The translations under genes were made by a program, and so were the position numbers. A stretch of 64,000 bases of DNA, from the NCBI RefSeq assembly GCF_040500525.1, contig NZ_CP159402.1, positions 2,231,501 through 2,295,500 of the forward strand. Direction: 5' to 3'. Below the pieces are notes generated by a model. That model ran no database searches and was not told the origin of the DNA. It saw nothing but the letters and a program-made list of their open reading frames with translations. The stretch is from Azospirillum formosense (GTDB lineage: Bacteria; Pseudomonadota; Alphaproteobacteria; Azospirillales; Azospirillaceae). This document shows, one piece after another, positions 16,065 to 24,566 of this stretch. Position 1 is the first letter of the stretch. Every line of letters begins with the position of its first letter.

Positions 16065-16841
16065 ATGGCTTCCCACCTGTCGCCCGACGATCTTGAAGAC
16101 CGCCTGCGCGTCGAATTCATGGACGACGCCCGCGACCGGCTGGAGGTGATGAACGCCGCCCTGGAAGGCGCGGCTAAGGGCACCCGCGAGCAGAGCGCGG
16201 TGATCGGCGTCCTTCGGCTGGAAGCCCACAATTTCAAGGGCATGGGCACCAGCTTCGGCTACCCGACCGTCAGCCTCGTCGCGCACCGCCTGGAAGAGTA
16301 TCTGTCCGGCCTGAAACGGCTGGAGCCGCGCGAGCTGAACGACGCGCAGGTCTTCGTGGACCGGATCGCCGAACTGGTGGACCGCGCCGAGCAGCCGCAG
16401 GTTGCGGAAACGAACCGGATCATCCGCGCCCTTCCGGTGCGCTACCAGTTCGAGATCACCGACATCCAGATCAGCAACGTCGAGATCATGCTGGTCACCC
16501 CGTCCAAGGTCGTCGCCAAGAAGCTGGGCAGCGAACTGGCGGCCTGCGGCTTCCGCACCGTGACGGTCAGCGACCCCATCGAGTCGATCAGCCTCGCCGT
16601 GCGCGTCCCGCCGGACATGCTGATCGCGTCGATGGTCATGGACGGCCTGTCCGGCCTCGATCTGATCCGCGGCCTGCGCGCGATGAGCGTCACCCACAAC
16701 GTGCCGATGGCCTTGCTAACCTCGATGAGCCTGGACAACCCGGCGCTCAAGGAAATCCCGCACGGCGTCTCGGTCATCCGCGTCGGCGAGCATTTCGGGG
16801 ACGACTTCGCGGCGGTGGTGGCCAAGCACAACCTCGGCTGA
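16065..16841 (+). CDS. HPt domain fused to a degenerate receiver domain
   Basis: A 258-aa signalling protein. An HPt domain (about 8-115) has the phosphoacceptor motif with H55 in EAHNFKGMG. A receiver-like domain follows (about 135-255), but the position of the phosphoacceptor aspartate reads LIAS (PDMLIASMVMDG) and the usual lysine is replaced by arginine (VSVIRVGE). So the first domain should relay phosphate and the second should not be phosphorylated. It stands alone, with no kinase gene next to it. Partners are unknown; chemotaxis or c-di-GMP pathways are possible. Confidence 0.78.
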   Translation: MASHLSPDDLEDRLRVEFMDDARDRLEVMNAALEGAAKGTREQSAVIGVLRLEAHNFKGMGTSFGYPTVSLVAHRLEEYLSGLKRLEPRELNDAQVFVDRIAELVDRAEQPQVAETNRIIRALPVRYQFEITDIQISNVEIMLVTPSKVVAKKLGSELAACGFRTVTVSDPIESISLAVRVPPDMLIASMVMDGLSGLDLIRGLRAMSVTHNVPMALLTSMSLDNPALKEIPHGVSVIRVGEHFGDDFAAVVAKHNLG

Positions 16842-16874
16842 GGTGGCTGAACACCGTTGCGGGCAAAAATATTT

Positions 16875-17004
16875 TCACGGATTACACGGATTTTCCTTTG
16901 ATCTTGCTCAGCAGAAGCGTCTCGAAAAGCCCTTACCGAGCAAGCATCAGAAAAAAATCCGTGTAATCCGTGACAAGATCCGCGAAATCCGTGTGAATCT
17001 TGTC
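16875..17004. repeat. double long-hairpin intergenic element with ATCCGTG repeats
   Basis: A perfect 20-bp inverted repeat (16875-16894 with 16954-16973) encloses an inner 7-bp stem (CTTGCTC and GAGCAAG). A second hairpin overlaps its end, GACAAGAT at 16972-16979 with ATCTTGTC at 16997-17004. The motif AATCCGTG recurs. The base composition is far lower in GC than the flanks. It lies between convergent genes. Confidence 0.7.
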
Positions 17005-17044
17005 CGCCCAGCGCCTCACACCCAACGGGCAACCGCCCCCTGCG

Positions 17045-17782
17045 TCAATACAGGTGCTGCCCACCGGTGATGAACATCTCCGTTCCGGTGACGTAGCCCG
17101 AGTCGGGACCGCACAGGTAGAAGATCACCGCCGCCACATCCTCCGGCGTGCCCATCCGCTTCAGCGGAATGCGCGGGATCAGCACGTCGTATTCGGGGCC
17201 GGTCATAGCGGTCTCGATCTCGCCCGGCGCCACGGCGTTGACGCGCACGCCGATCTCGGCGAACTCCACGGCCATCTCGCGGGTCAAACCGGACAGCGCC
17301 GCCTTGGAGGTCGAATAGGCCGACCCGGCGAAGGGGTGCACCGAATGGCCGGCGATCGAGGTCACGTTGACGATCGCCCCCTTCGCCCGCGACAGCGGCG
17401 CCGCGAAGCCGCGGGCCAGCACCAGCGGGGCGAAGAAATTCAGCTCGAACACCCGGTGCCAGCCTTCGATGGCCCCGTTCAGGCAGCCGAGACGCTCCTT
17501 GATCGGCGTCTTGGGCGAGATGCCGGCGTTGTTGATCAACGCGTGCAGCGGCGCCCCGTCCAACGCCCGGTTGGCCTCCTCCAGGAAGCGGGCGCGGCTG
17601 TCCGGATCGGACAGGTCCGTGGGGATGTGGTGGGTCCAGTTCGGATCGCGCCGGCAATGGTCCGGCACCTCCTCGCGGGAACAGGAAATGACCCGCCAGC
17701 CCTCGGCGCTGAAGCGCTGCACGGTGGCGTGGCCGATGCCCCGGCTCGCGCCGGTCAGAATGACGGTTTTACGGTGCGGCAT
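17045..17782 (-). CDS. short-chain dehydrogenase/reductase
   Basis: A 245-aa classical SDR, NAD(P)-dependent. The Rossmann glycine motif is TGASRGIG (about 10-17), then NNAG, the catalytic Ser in NVTSIAG, and Tyr-x3-Lys in YSTSKAALSG. The last residues GGQHLY resemble the C-terminus of many 3-oxoacyl-ACP reductase-like SDRs. Substrate unknown. ATG 17782 was chosen as the start of the first strand (MPHRKTVILTG). Divergent from the ChaN gene. Confidence 0.88.
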   Translation of the reverse strand: MPHRKTVILTGASRGIGHATVQRFSAEGWRVISCSREEVPDHCRRDPNWTHHIPTDLSDPDSRARFLEEANRALDGAPLHALINNAGISPKTPIKERLGCLNGAIEGWHRVFELNFFAPLVLARGFAAPLSRAKGAIVNVTSIAGHSVHPFAGSAYSTSKAALSGLTREMAVEFAEIGVRVNAVAPGEIETAMTGPEYDVLIPRIPLKRMGTPEDVAAVIFYLCGPDSGYVTGTEMFITGGQHLY

Positions 17783-17924
17783 GATGTCCAAGGATACCCC
17801 GCTTCGCCGCACCGCGCCAGCGCGGCCGTCGCCGGTCAGACCACGCGCCGTTGACGGGAGCGCTGCACCGCCCAACCTTCAGCCTGCGTCCAACCGTTTC
17901 ACCCCGTCCAGGAGGACCGCCGAC

Positions 17925-19100
17925 GTGCTCCCCCGTTTGATGGCCGTCCTTCTGCTCTCCGGCGGCCTGCTGGCCGGACTGGGCGACAAGGATGCGGCGC
18001 AGGCCGCCGCCCAGACCGACGCCTGCGTGCCGCCCGGCGGCTGGGCCGACGCCGCCGCCCGTCCGCTGAACGCCGCCGACCTGCTGCGCCGCGCCGCGGC
18101 ATCGCCCGCCGTGTTGCTGGGGGAACGGCACGACAACCCCGACCACCACCGCTGGCAGCTTCACAGCCTGGCGGCCCTGCACGCGCTGAATCCCGATCTG
18201 GCGGTCGGCATGGAGATGTTCCCGCGCAGCGTCCAGCCGGTCCTGGACCGCTGGAGCGCCGGGCAACTGACCGAGGCGGAGCTGCTGCGCGAGACCAACT
18301 GGCCGAAGGTCTGGGGCTACGACGCGCGCTTCTACCTGCCGATCCTGCATTTCGCCCGGATGAACCGGTTGCCGGTGGTCGCGCTGAACGTCGACCGCGG
18401 GCTGGTCAGCCGCACCGCGCGCGAGGGCTGGGCCGCCGTTCCCGCCGGCGAGCGGGAAGGCGTGGGCGACCCGGCCCCTCCCCCAGCCTCCTACACCGAG
18501 CGTCTGCGCCAAGCGATGGCCGCCCACGGCCCGACCGAGCGCCGCTCCGGCAGCTTCGAGCGCTTCGTCGAGGCGCAATCGGTCTGGGACCGCGCCATGG
18601 CCGAGCGCATCGCCGACACCCACCGCCGGACCGGCCGCACCGTCGTCGCCATCCTGGGCCAAGGGCACATCGAAGGGCGCGACGGCGTTCCCCACCAGCT
18701 GGCCGATCTGGGCGTCCGGAACAGCGTCGTCTTGCTGCCCTGGGACGAGGACCGGCCCTGCGCCGAGCTGGACGGGCGGATCGCCGACGCCGTCTATGGG
18801 CTGGGCGAGAGCGAGGCGCCGGCCGAGACGCCCCGCCCCCGGCTGGGTGTGATGCTGGAGCCGGGACCGGAGGGGGTGCGCGTGCGCTCCGTCACCGAAG
18901 GCAGCGTCGCCGCCGCCGCCGGCCTGACGGCGGGAGACCTCGTCGTCGCGGCGGCGGGGTCGCCGGTGCGCGAGGCCTCCGACCTGACGGCGGTGGTGCA
19001 GCGCCAAGCCCCCGGCACGTGGCTGCCGCTGACCGTGAAGCGCGACCAGGGCACGGCGGAGCTGGTGGCGAAGTTCCCCGCCTCCCCCGCGGTGGAGTGA
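17925..19100 (+). CDS. ChaN-family (haem-binding/Tiki-like) protein with C-terminal PDZ domain
   Basis: A 391-aa exported protein starting at GTG 17925, with AGGAGGA about 8 nt upstream. A signal peptide (about 5-25) leads into a ChaN domain: LLGERHDNPDHHRWQ, GMEMFPRSVQP, WGYDARFYLPIL, VAILGQGHIEGRDGVPHQL. A PDZ domain (about 303-385, GVRVRSVTEGSVAAAAGLTAGDLVV) closes it. ChaN proteins bind haem or act as metalloprotease-like Tiki folds. The PDZ suggests a protein partner. There is no lipobox, so it is probably periplasmic. Confidence 0.8.
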   Translation: MLPRLMAVLLLSGGLLAGLGDKDAAQAAAQTDACVPPGGWADAAARPLNAADLLRRAAASPAVLLGERHDNPDHHRWQLHSLAALHALNPDLAVGMEMFPRSVQPVLDRWSAGQLTEAELLRETNWPKVWGYDARFYLPILHFARMNRLPVVALNVDRGLVSRTAREGWAAVPAGEREGVGDPAPPPASYTERLRQAMAAHGPTERRSGSFERFVEAQSVWDRAMAERIADTHRRTGRTVVAILGQGHIEGRDGVPHQLADLGVRNSVVLLPWDEDRPCAELDGRIADAVYGLGESEAPAETPRPRLGVMLEPGPEGVRVRSVTEGSVAAAAGLTAGDLVVAAAGSPVREASDLTAVVQRQAPGTWLPLTVKRDQGTAELVAKFPASPAVE

Positions 19101-19107
19101 TCGGGGG

Positions 19108-19692
19108 CTAGAGCATCCGCTCCCACTGCGCCAGCACGTCCGGCGTGGGGTTCACCGCCGGGGCGAAGTCCTGGCGGCCCAGACGCGACCGGTGTTCGCG
19201 CAGGGCCCACTGGACGGTCGGGAAGGCCAGATCGTCCCACGGGATCTCCTCCCAGCGGAACAGACCGACCTCCTGGCTTTCCGGCCCGGCGGACACGTCC
19301 GGCGACAGCAGGCGGGCGCGGAAGATCAGCTGCACCTGGCTGATGCGCGGGATGTCGTAGACGGCCAGCAGCGAGTCGATGGCGATTTTAGCCCGCGCCT
19401 CCTCCCACGCCTCGCGGGCGGCACCCTCCATGGTGCTTTCCCGCTCCTCCATGAAGCCGGCGGGCAGCGTCCAGTAGCCCTTGCGCGGTTCGATGGCGCG
19501 GCGGCACAGCAGGATGCGGTCCTCCCAGGTCGCCACCGAACCCACGACGATCAGCGGGTTCTGGTAGGCGATGTAGCCGCAGTCCGGACAGGTCAGCCGC
19601 TCGCGGTCCTCGCCGGGCGGGATGGTGCGGACGCGGGGCCCCTTGAGGGGACCGTGCGGGGAGCCGGAGGGGGCGGACGGATCGTCGGGCAT
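19108..19692 (-). CDS. NUDIX hydrolase with N-terminal zinc-ribbon
   Basis: A 194-aa protein with a short zinc ribbon (TCPDCGYIAYQNP, one CxxC pair visible) and a NUDIX domain. The box runs from GFMEERESTMEGAAREAWEEA, with the REAWEEA core intact, so it should cleave a nucleoside diphosphate linked to another group. It resembles NADH-pyrophosphatase-like and ADP-ribose hydrolases that recognise dinucleotides. Convergent with the ChaN gene with 7 nt between stops. Confidence 0.85.
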   Translation of the reverse strand: MPDDPSAPSGSPHGPLKGPRVRTIPPGEDRERLTCPDCGYIAYQNPLIVVGSVATWEDRILLCRRAIEPRKGYWTLPAGFMEERESTMEGAAREAWEEARAKIAIDSLLAVYDIPRISQVQLIFRARLLSPDVSAGPESQEVGLFRWEEIPWDDLAFPTVQWALREHRSRLGRQDFAPAVNPTPDVLAQWERML

Positions 19693-19868
19693 CCGTCGGA
19701 TATGGCGCAGACGGGGACGGCGGGCAAGTCCGCTTCACCGACGCGCAGCGCAAGCGGAACGAAGCCGCGAAGAGGGTTCTTCTTTGTTCATTGCCCGTTC
19801 TCTTTCCTGATTCGTTCCTGTAGTCTCGCCTGTGGTCTCGCCATTTGTAGCGATCTTCGGGGAATTTC

Positions 19869-21359
19869 ATGCAGTTCGCGTTCGACGCACAGTCGGTGGC
19901 TCTCGGCGGCCTGGCCGGCGCCCTTCTCGGGGCGATCCTCGCCGGCATGATCGTGCGCCTCTATGCCGCACGCGCCGAGGCGGAGGCCGCCGCCGTCCAC
20001 GCCGAACTGGTCACCCGGCTCGACGTCGCGGAGCGGATCGAGGGCGACCTGCGGGAGGAGGTGGAGGCCCGCGACCACCAGATCGCCCGGCTGACCGGCG
20101 AGCTGTCCGCCGCCCGCGAACGGCAGGCGGAGCTGTCCACCACCCTGGCCCGCGAACGCGCGTCGGCGGCGGAGAAGCTGGCCCTTCTGGAGCGCGCGCA
20201 GGCCACCCTGTCCGACAGCTTCAAGGCCCTGTCGGCGGAGGCCCTGCGCTCCAACAACCAGAGCTTCCTCGACCTCGCCAAGGAGACGCTGGCGACCTTC
20301 CAGGAGCAGGCGCGCGGCGACTTGGAGAAGCGGCAGACCGCCATCGCCGACATCGTCGCCCCGGTCCGCCAGTCGCTGGAGCGCATGGACGGCCAGATCC
20401 AGGAGATGGAACGCAGCCGCGCCGGCGCCTACGAGGGGCTGAAGCAGCAGGTGCTGTCGCTGGTGGAGACCCAGGCCCAGCTCCGCGCCGAGACGGGCAA
20501 CCTCGTCCGCGCCCTGCGCAGCCCGGTGGCGCGCGGGCGCTGGGGCGAGATCCAGCTCCGCCGGGTCTGCGAGATGGCCGGGATGCTCGACCACTGCGAC
20601 TTCGTGGAGCAGATGAGCGTGGAGGCCGCCGGCGGGCGGCTGCGCCCCGACCTCGTGGTCAAGCTGCCCGGCGGCAAGACCATCGTGGTGGACGCCAAGA
20701 CGCCGCTGGAGGGCTATCTCGACGGGGTGCAGGCGGCGGACGACGGCGCCCGTCGCGACGGGTTGTCACGCCATGCCCGCCATGTGCGGGAGCATATGAA
20801 GCAGCTCGGCACCAAGGCCTATTGGGACCAGTTCGCCGATTCGCCGGAATTCGTCGTGCTGTTCCTGCCCGGCGAGAATTTCTTTTCCGCGGCTCTGGAG
20901 CACGACCCGGCGCTGATCGAGGCGGGCATTGACCACCGCGTGATCCTGGCCACCCCGACGACGCTGATCGCGTTGCTGCGCGCCGTCGCCTACGGCTGGC
21001 GCCAGGAGCGGCTGACCGACAGCGCCCGCGAGATCAGCGCGCTGGGCGCCGAGCTTTACAAGCGCCTGCACGATTTGGGCGGCCACATGGAACGGCTGGG
21101 CGTGCAGCTCGACAAGGCCGTGGGATGCTACAACGGGGCGGTCGGCAGCCTGGAGTCCCGCGTTCTGGTCACCGCCCGCCGCTTCCGCGACCTGCACGCC
21201 ACCCCGGACAGCGCCGAGGAGATTCCCCTGCTGGAACCGCTGGACCACGCCCCGCGCCCGCTCCAGGCGCCGGAGCTTCGCGCGGCCGAGCCTCGGGCAA
21301 CGGAATTGAGGGCCGCGGAATTGAGAGCGGCGGAACTGCGAGCGGCAGCCAGGGCGTAG
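19869..21359 (+). CDS. rmuC: DNA recombination protein RmuC
   Basis: A 496-aa protein with an N-terminal membrane helix (about 10-32), a long coiled coil (about 35-150) and the conserved RmuC core (RGRWGEIQLRRVCEMAGM, VVDAKTPLEGYL, FVVLFLPGENFFSAAL). RmuC limits recombination at inverted repeats in E. coli. The last ~30 residues are ELRAAE-type repeats encoded by imperfect 15-bp tandem DNA repeats, unusual for the family and probably slippage-derived. Confidence 0.92.
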   Translation: MQFAFDAQSVALGGLAGALLGAILAGMIVRLYAARAEAEAAAVHAELVTRLDVAERIEGDLREEVEARDHQIARLTGELSAARERQAELSTTLARERASAAEKLALLERAQATLSDSFKALSAEALRSNNQSFLDLAKETLATFQEQARGDLEKRQTAIADIVAPVRQSLERMDGQIQEMERSRAGAYEGLKQQVLSLVETQAQLRAETGNLVRALRSPVARGRWGEIQLRRVCEMAGMLDHCDFVEQMSVEAAGGRLRPDLVVKLPGGKTIVVDAKTPLEGYLDGVQAADDGARRDGLSRHARHVREHMKQLGTKAYWDQFADSPEFVVLFLPGENFFSAALEHDPALIEAGIDHRVILATPTTLIALLRAVAYGWRQERLTDSAREISALGAELYKRLHDLGGHMERLGVQLDKAVGCYNGAVGSLESRVLVTARRFRDLHATPDSAEEIPLLEPLDHAPRPLQAPELRAAEPRATELRAAELRAAELRAAARA

Positions 21360-21511
21360 GGCCGAAGTCCGCAACCCAGATTTGCCCGTCTTGTTTCGCC
21401 TTGCAAAGGAGGGGAGCGGTCCCAATTTCCCTCCTGTCATTCTGCTTCGGACTGCCGGCCTGCTACGCCTTCGGGTGCCCAGATCGTCGCTATGCCTGGA
21501 CACAGTCTGAT

Positions 21512-21535
21512 GCGCCGCACCGGCCGATGCGGCGC
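21512..21535 (+). promoter_or_regulatory. hairpin in the 5' leader of the cold-shock gene
   Basis: A perfect 8-bp stem (21512-21519 with 21528-21535) with an 8-nt loop ends 25 nt before the csp start codon. Cold-shock genes usually carry structured leaders that control translation. A CTTTC follows, so a weak attenuator is also possible. Confidence 0.45.
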
Positions 21536-21560
21536 CTTTCATACGAAACGGAGAGCAATC

Positions 21561-21770
21561 ATGCCCGTCGGTACCGTCAAGTGGTTCAACAGCACCAAAG
21601 GTTATGGCTTCATTCAGCCGGACAACGGTGGCGCGGACGTCTTCGTCCACATCTCCGCGGTCGAGCGCGCGGGCCTGCGCAGCCTGAATGAAGGCCAGAA
21701 GGTGTCCTACGAGGAGCAGCGCGATCCGAAGCGCGGCAAGACCTCGGCGGAGAACCTGAAGGCCGTCTGA
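21561..21770 (+). CDS. cold-shock domain protein
   Basis: A 69-aa single CSD protein that binds single-stranded RNA or DNA. RNP1 is KGYGFIQPD and RNP2 is VFVHISAV; both are intact. Start ATG 21561 with GAGAG upstream. A long leader with a hairpin precedes it and a strong terminator follows, so it is a stand-alone unit. Confidence 0.96.
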   Translation: MPVGTVKWFNSTKGYGFIQPDNGGADVFVHISAVERAGLRSLNEGQKVSYEEQRDPKRGKTSAENLKAV

Positions 21771-21798
21771 GCCACGTCTCACGGCACGGCATCGGAGG

Positions 21799-21824
21799 GG
21801 GCACCGGGAAACCGGTGCCCTTTT
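21799..21824 (+). terminator. intrinsic terminator of the cold-shock gene
   Basis: A perfect 9-bp stem (21799-21807 with 21812-21820) has a GAAA loop and is followed by TTTT. Confidence 0.9.
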
Positions 21825-21878
21825 CCGTTGCGCGCTTTTCCTCTACAAGCACCCCCCTGACGTTCGGAGTTTCCCCCC

Positions 21879-22109
21879 ATGGCCAAGACCAAGAAGAAGC
21901 AACCGGTGGACAGCGCCTTCGTGCTGTTCGACGTGCTGTACGAAGACGGCGCCCGCACCTCCAACCGCAAGGTCCCCGGCACGCTGGTGGGCGGGCTGGA
22001 CGGCGACGAGCCGGCCCGCGGCTTCATCGAGGAGCAGGACCGCAAGATCGCCGAGATGTCCGGCAATCCCCGCGGTCCCATCAAGTCGATCACCCGCTCG
22101 CCCCTCTGA
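21879..22109 (+). CDS. conserved small hypothetical protein, 76 aa
   Basis: A charged, soluble 76-aa protein starting MAKTKKKQ. It has a folded-looking middle (VLFDVLYEDGARTSNRKVP) and no signal or membrane segment. No function is recognised. It lies 142 nt upstream of def in the same direction. Codon third positions match chromosomal genes. Confidence 0.65.
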   Translation: MAKTKKKQPVDSAFVLFDVLYEDGARTSNRKVPGTLVGGLDGDEPARGFIEEQDRKIAEMSGNPRGPIKSITRSPL

Positions 22110-22250
22110 GGCATGGCCGTCCCGATGGGATCGGCCCCGATGGGATTGGCGGGTCACCGCGGGTTGCGCCTTGCGCCTTCCTTGACCTCGTGGCCCGCCC
22201 CCCATATTTTGACGGATTGTCGCACCTCCACGCACCGTTGCTGAGTTCCC

Positions 22251-22757
22251 ATGGCCGTTCTCGATATCCTCGTCGCCCCGCACCCCGTCCTGAAGCAGAA
22301 GGCGAAGCCCGTCGACAAGGTCGACGCCCGCATCGCCAAGCTGATGGACGACATGGTCGAGACCATGTACGCCGCGAAGGGCATCGGCCTCGCCGCGCCG
22401 CAGATCGGCATCCTGGAGCGGGTGATCGTCGTGGACGTGCACGACAAGGACGAGAAGCCGAACCCCATCCGCCTCGCCAACCCGGAAATCGTCTGGAAGT
22501 CGGACGAGACGTCGGTGTGCGAGGAGGGCTGCCTGTCGGTGCCCGACCAGTACGCCGAGGTCACCCGCCCGTCGTCGGTCCGCGTCCGCTATCTGGACGA
22601 GAACAACGAGACCCGCGAGATCGAGGCCGACGGCATGCTGGCGACCTGCATCCAACACGAGATCGACCATCTGAACGGCGTGCTGTTCGTCGACTACCTG
22701 TCGATGCTGAAGCGCAACATGATCCTGCGCAAAGTCCAGAAGATGCAGCGCGCCTGA
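22251..22757 (+). CDS. def: peptide deformylase
   Basis: Removes the formyl group from the initiator methionine of new proteins. 168 aa. The three family motifs are present: [10 protein letters not shown] (44-53), EEGCLSVP with zinc ligand C94, and QHEIDHLNG with H136, E137 and H140. First gene of a def-fmt-truA group, 25 nt before fmt. Confidence 0.97.
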   Translation: MAVLDILVAPHPVLKQKAKPVDKVDARIAKLMDDMVETMYAAKGIGLAAPQIGILERVIVVDVHDKDEKPNPIRLANPEIVWKSDETSVCEEGCLSVPDQYAEVTRPSSVRVRYLDENNETREIEADGMLATCIQHEIDHLNGVLFVDYLSMLKRNMILRKVQKMQRA

Positions 22758-22782
22758 TATCACCGGCTTTGGACGATCCTTC

Positions 22783-23763
22783 ATGACGCCGCTCCGCCTC
22801 GTTTTCATGGGCACGCCGGATTTCGCCGTGCCCAGCCTGCGCGCCCTGGCCGATGCCGGGCACGAGGTGGTCTGCGTCTACAGCCAGCCGCCCCGCCCCG
22901 CGGGGCGCGGGCAGCAGGTCCAGAAATCCCCGGTCCACCGCTTCGCCGAGGAGCGCGGCATCCCCGTGCGCACGCCCAAGTCGCTGCGCAACGCCGAGGC
23001 CCAGGCGGAGTTCGCCGACCTCAAGGCCGACGCCGCGGTGGTCGCCGCCTACGGGCTGATCCTGCCGCAGCCGATCCTCGACGCGCCGCGCCTGGGCTGC
23101 CTGAACGTGCACGGCTCCCTGTTGCCGCGCTGGCGCGGCGCCGCCCCGATCCAGCGCGCGATCCTGGCCGGCGACGCCGAGACCGGCATCACCATCATGC
23201 AGATGGACATCGGGCTGGACACCGGCGCCATGCTGCTGAAGGACGCGGTGCCGATCACCGCCGGGACCACCGCCAGCACCCTGCACGACGCGCTCGCCGA
23301 CATGGGCGCGCGGCTGATCGTCGAGGCGCTCCACGGTCTCGCCGCCGGCCGCCTGACCGCCGAGCCGCAGCCCGAGGCGGGCGTGACCTACGCCGCCAAG
23401 CTGACGCGCGAGGATGGCCGGCTCGACTGGACGCGCGACGCCGCTTTCGTGGAGCGGCAGGTCCGCGCCCTCACCCCGTGGCCCGGCTGCTGGTTCGACG
23501 CCCCGACGCCGACCGGCGGGGTGGAGCGCATCAAGGTGCTGAAGGCCGAACCGGCCCCCGCCCCGACAAACGACGCCCGCAAGGCGGCGCCCGGCACGCT
23601 GCTGGACGACCGCCTGACCGTCGCCTGTTCCGACGGCGCCGTGCGCCTCACCCTGGTGCAGCGGCCCGGCAAGGCCCCGGTGGACGGCGCCGCCCTGCTG
23701 CGCGGCTTCAATCTGCCCGTCGGCACCCGTCTCGGCGACGCCGCATGCAGCGCTGGAAACTGA
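22783..23763 (+). CDS. fmt: methionyl-tRNA formyltransferase
   Basis: Formylates Met-tRNA for initiation, the reaction def later reverses on the protein. 326 aa. The N-terminal formyltransferase domain carries N108, H110 and D146 with the [12 protein letters not shown] signature (112-123). The C-terminal OB-like domain binds tRNA. The last 19 bases overlap the start of truA, which suggests coupled translation. Confidence 0.97.
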   Translation: MTPLRLVFMGTPDFAVPSLRALADAGHEVVCVYSQPPRPAGRGQQVQKSPVHRFAEERGIPVRTPKSLRNAEAQAEFADLKADAAVVAAYGLILPQPILDAPRLGCLNVHGSLLPRWRGAAPIQRAILAGDAETGITIMQMDIGLDTGAMLLKDAVPITAGTTASTLHDALADMGARLIVEALHGLAAGRLTAEPQPEAGVTYAAKLTREDGRLDWTRDAAFVERQVRALTPWPGCWFDAPTPTGGVERIKVLKAEPAPAPTNDARKAAPGTLLDDRLTVACSDGAVRLTLVQRPGKAPVDGAALLRGFNLPVGTRLGDAACSAGN

Positions 23764-24482
23764 CCCTCGAATATGACGGCCGGCCCTTCGTCGGCTGGCA
23801 GCGGCAGGACAACGGCCCCTCCGTCCAGCAGACGCTGGAGGAGGCCATCGAGCGCCTGTCCGGCGAGACCGTGCGCGTCCACACCTCCGGACGGACGGAC
23901 GCCGGGGTGCACGCCCTGGGGCAGGTCTGCCATTTCGACCTGGAGAAGCCCTTCACCGGGCTGAAGCTGCGCGACGCGCTGAACTTCCACCTGAGGCCCG
24001 CCCCCGTCGCCGTCCTGCTGGCCGAGGCGGTGCCGGAAGACTTCCACGCGCGCATGACCTGCCTGGGGCGCAGCTACGTCTTCCGCATCGTCAACCGCCG
24101 CGCCCCGCTGGCCCTGGAGACGGGCCGCGCCTGGCACGTCATGCGGCCGCTGGACGCCGAGGCGATGCACGCCGCCGCGCAGGTCCTGGTCGGCCAGCAT
24201 GATTTCACCAGCTTCCGCGCCGCGCTCTGCCAAGCCAACTCCCCGGTCAAGACGCTGGAGCGGCTGGCCGTCGAGCGGGTCGGCGACGAGGTCCGGGTGC
24301 ACGCCGCCGCCCGCTCCTTCCTGCACCATCAGGTGCGCAACATGGTGGGCACGCTGGAACTGGTCGGGGCCGGCAAATGGAGCGCCGACGATCTGCGCCG
24401 CGCGCTGGAGGCGCGCAACCGCTCCGCCGCCGGGCCGACCGCCCCGCCGGACGGTCTGTACTTCGTCGGCGCCCGCTACTGA
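23745..24482 (+). CDS. truA: tRNA pseudouridine(38-40) synthase
   Basis: Makes pseudouridine at positions 38-40 of the tRNA anticodon arm. 245 aa. The catalytic aspartate is D52 in [10 protein letters not shown]. Other TruA landmarks: [19 protein letters not shown] and [16 protein letters not shown] 23745 lies inside fmt. Confidence 0.97.
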   Translation: MQRWKLTLEYDGRPFVGWQRQDNGPSVQQTLEEAIERLSGETVRVHTSGRTDAGVHALGQVCHFDLEKPFTGLKLRDALNFHLRPAPVAVLLAEAVPEDFHARMTCLGRSYVFRIVNRRAPLALETGRAWHVMRPLDAEAMHAAAQVLVGQHDFTSFRAALCQANSPVKTLERLAVERVGDEVRVHAAARSFLHHQVRNMVGTLELVGAGKWSADDLRRALEARNRSAAGPTAPPDGLYFVGARY

Positions 24483-24566
24483 CTTCCATAAGGCGGCGTC
24501 TGGCGTTTCACATCGGGAACCGATAGATTCTCCGGCGAACGAACAACCGGCCGGGGTTCCTCCGCC

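Noticed and set aside
16843..17070. Small open frame across the double hairpin
   Set aside because: Its peptide (KKIRVIRDKIREIRV-like) is only a translation of the AATCCGTG repeats, and both strands give similar frames.
24483..24566. Operon continuation from truA to the LivH fusion
   Set aside because: The 84-bp gap has no overlap or shared function, so I do not claim co-transcription.
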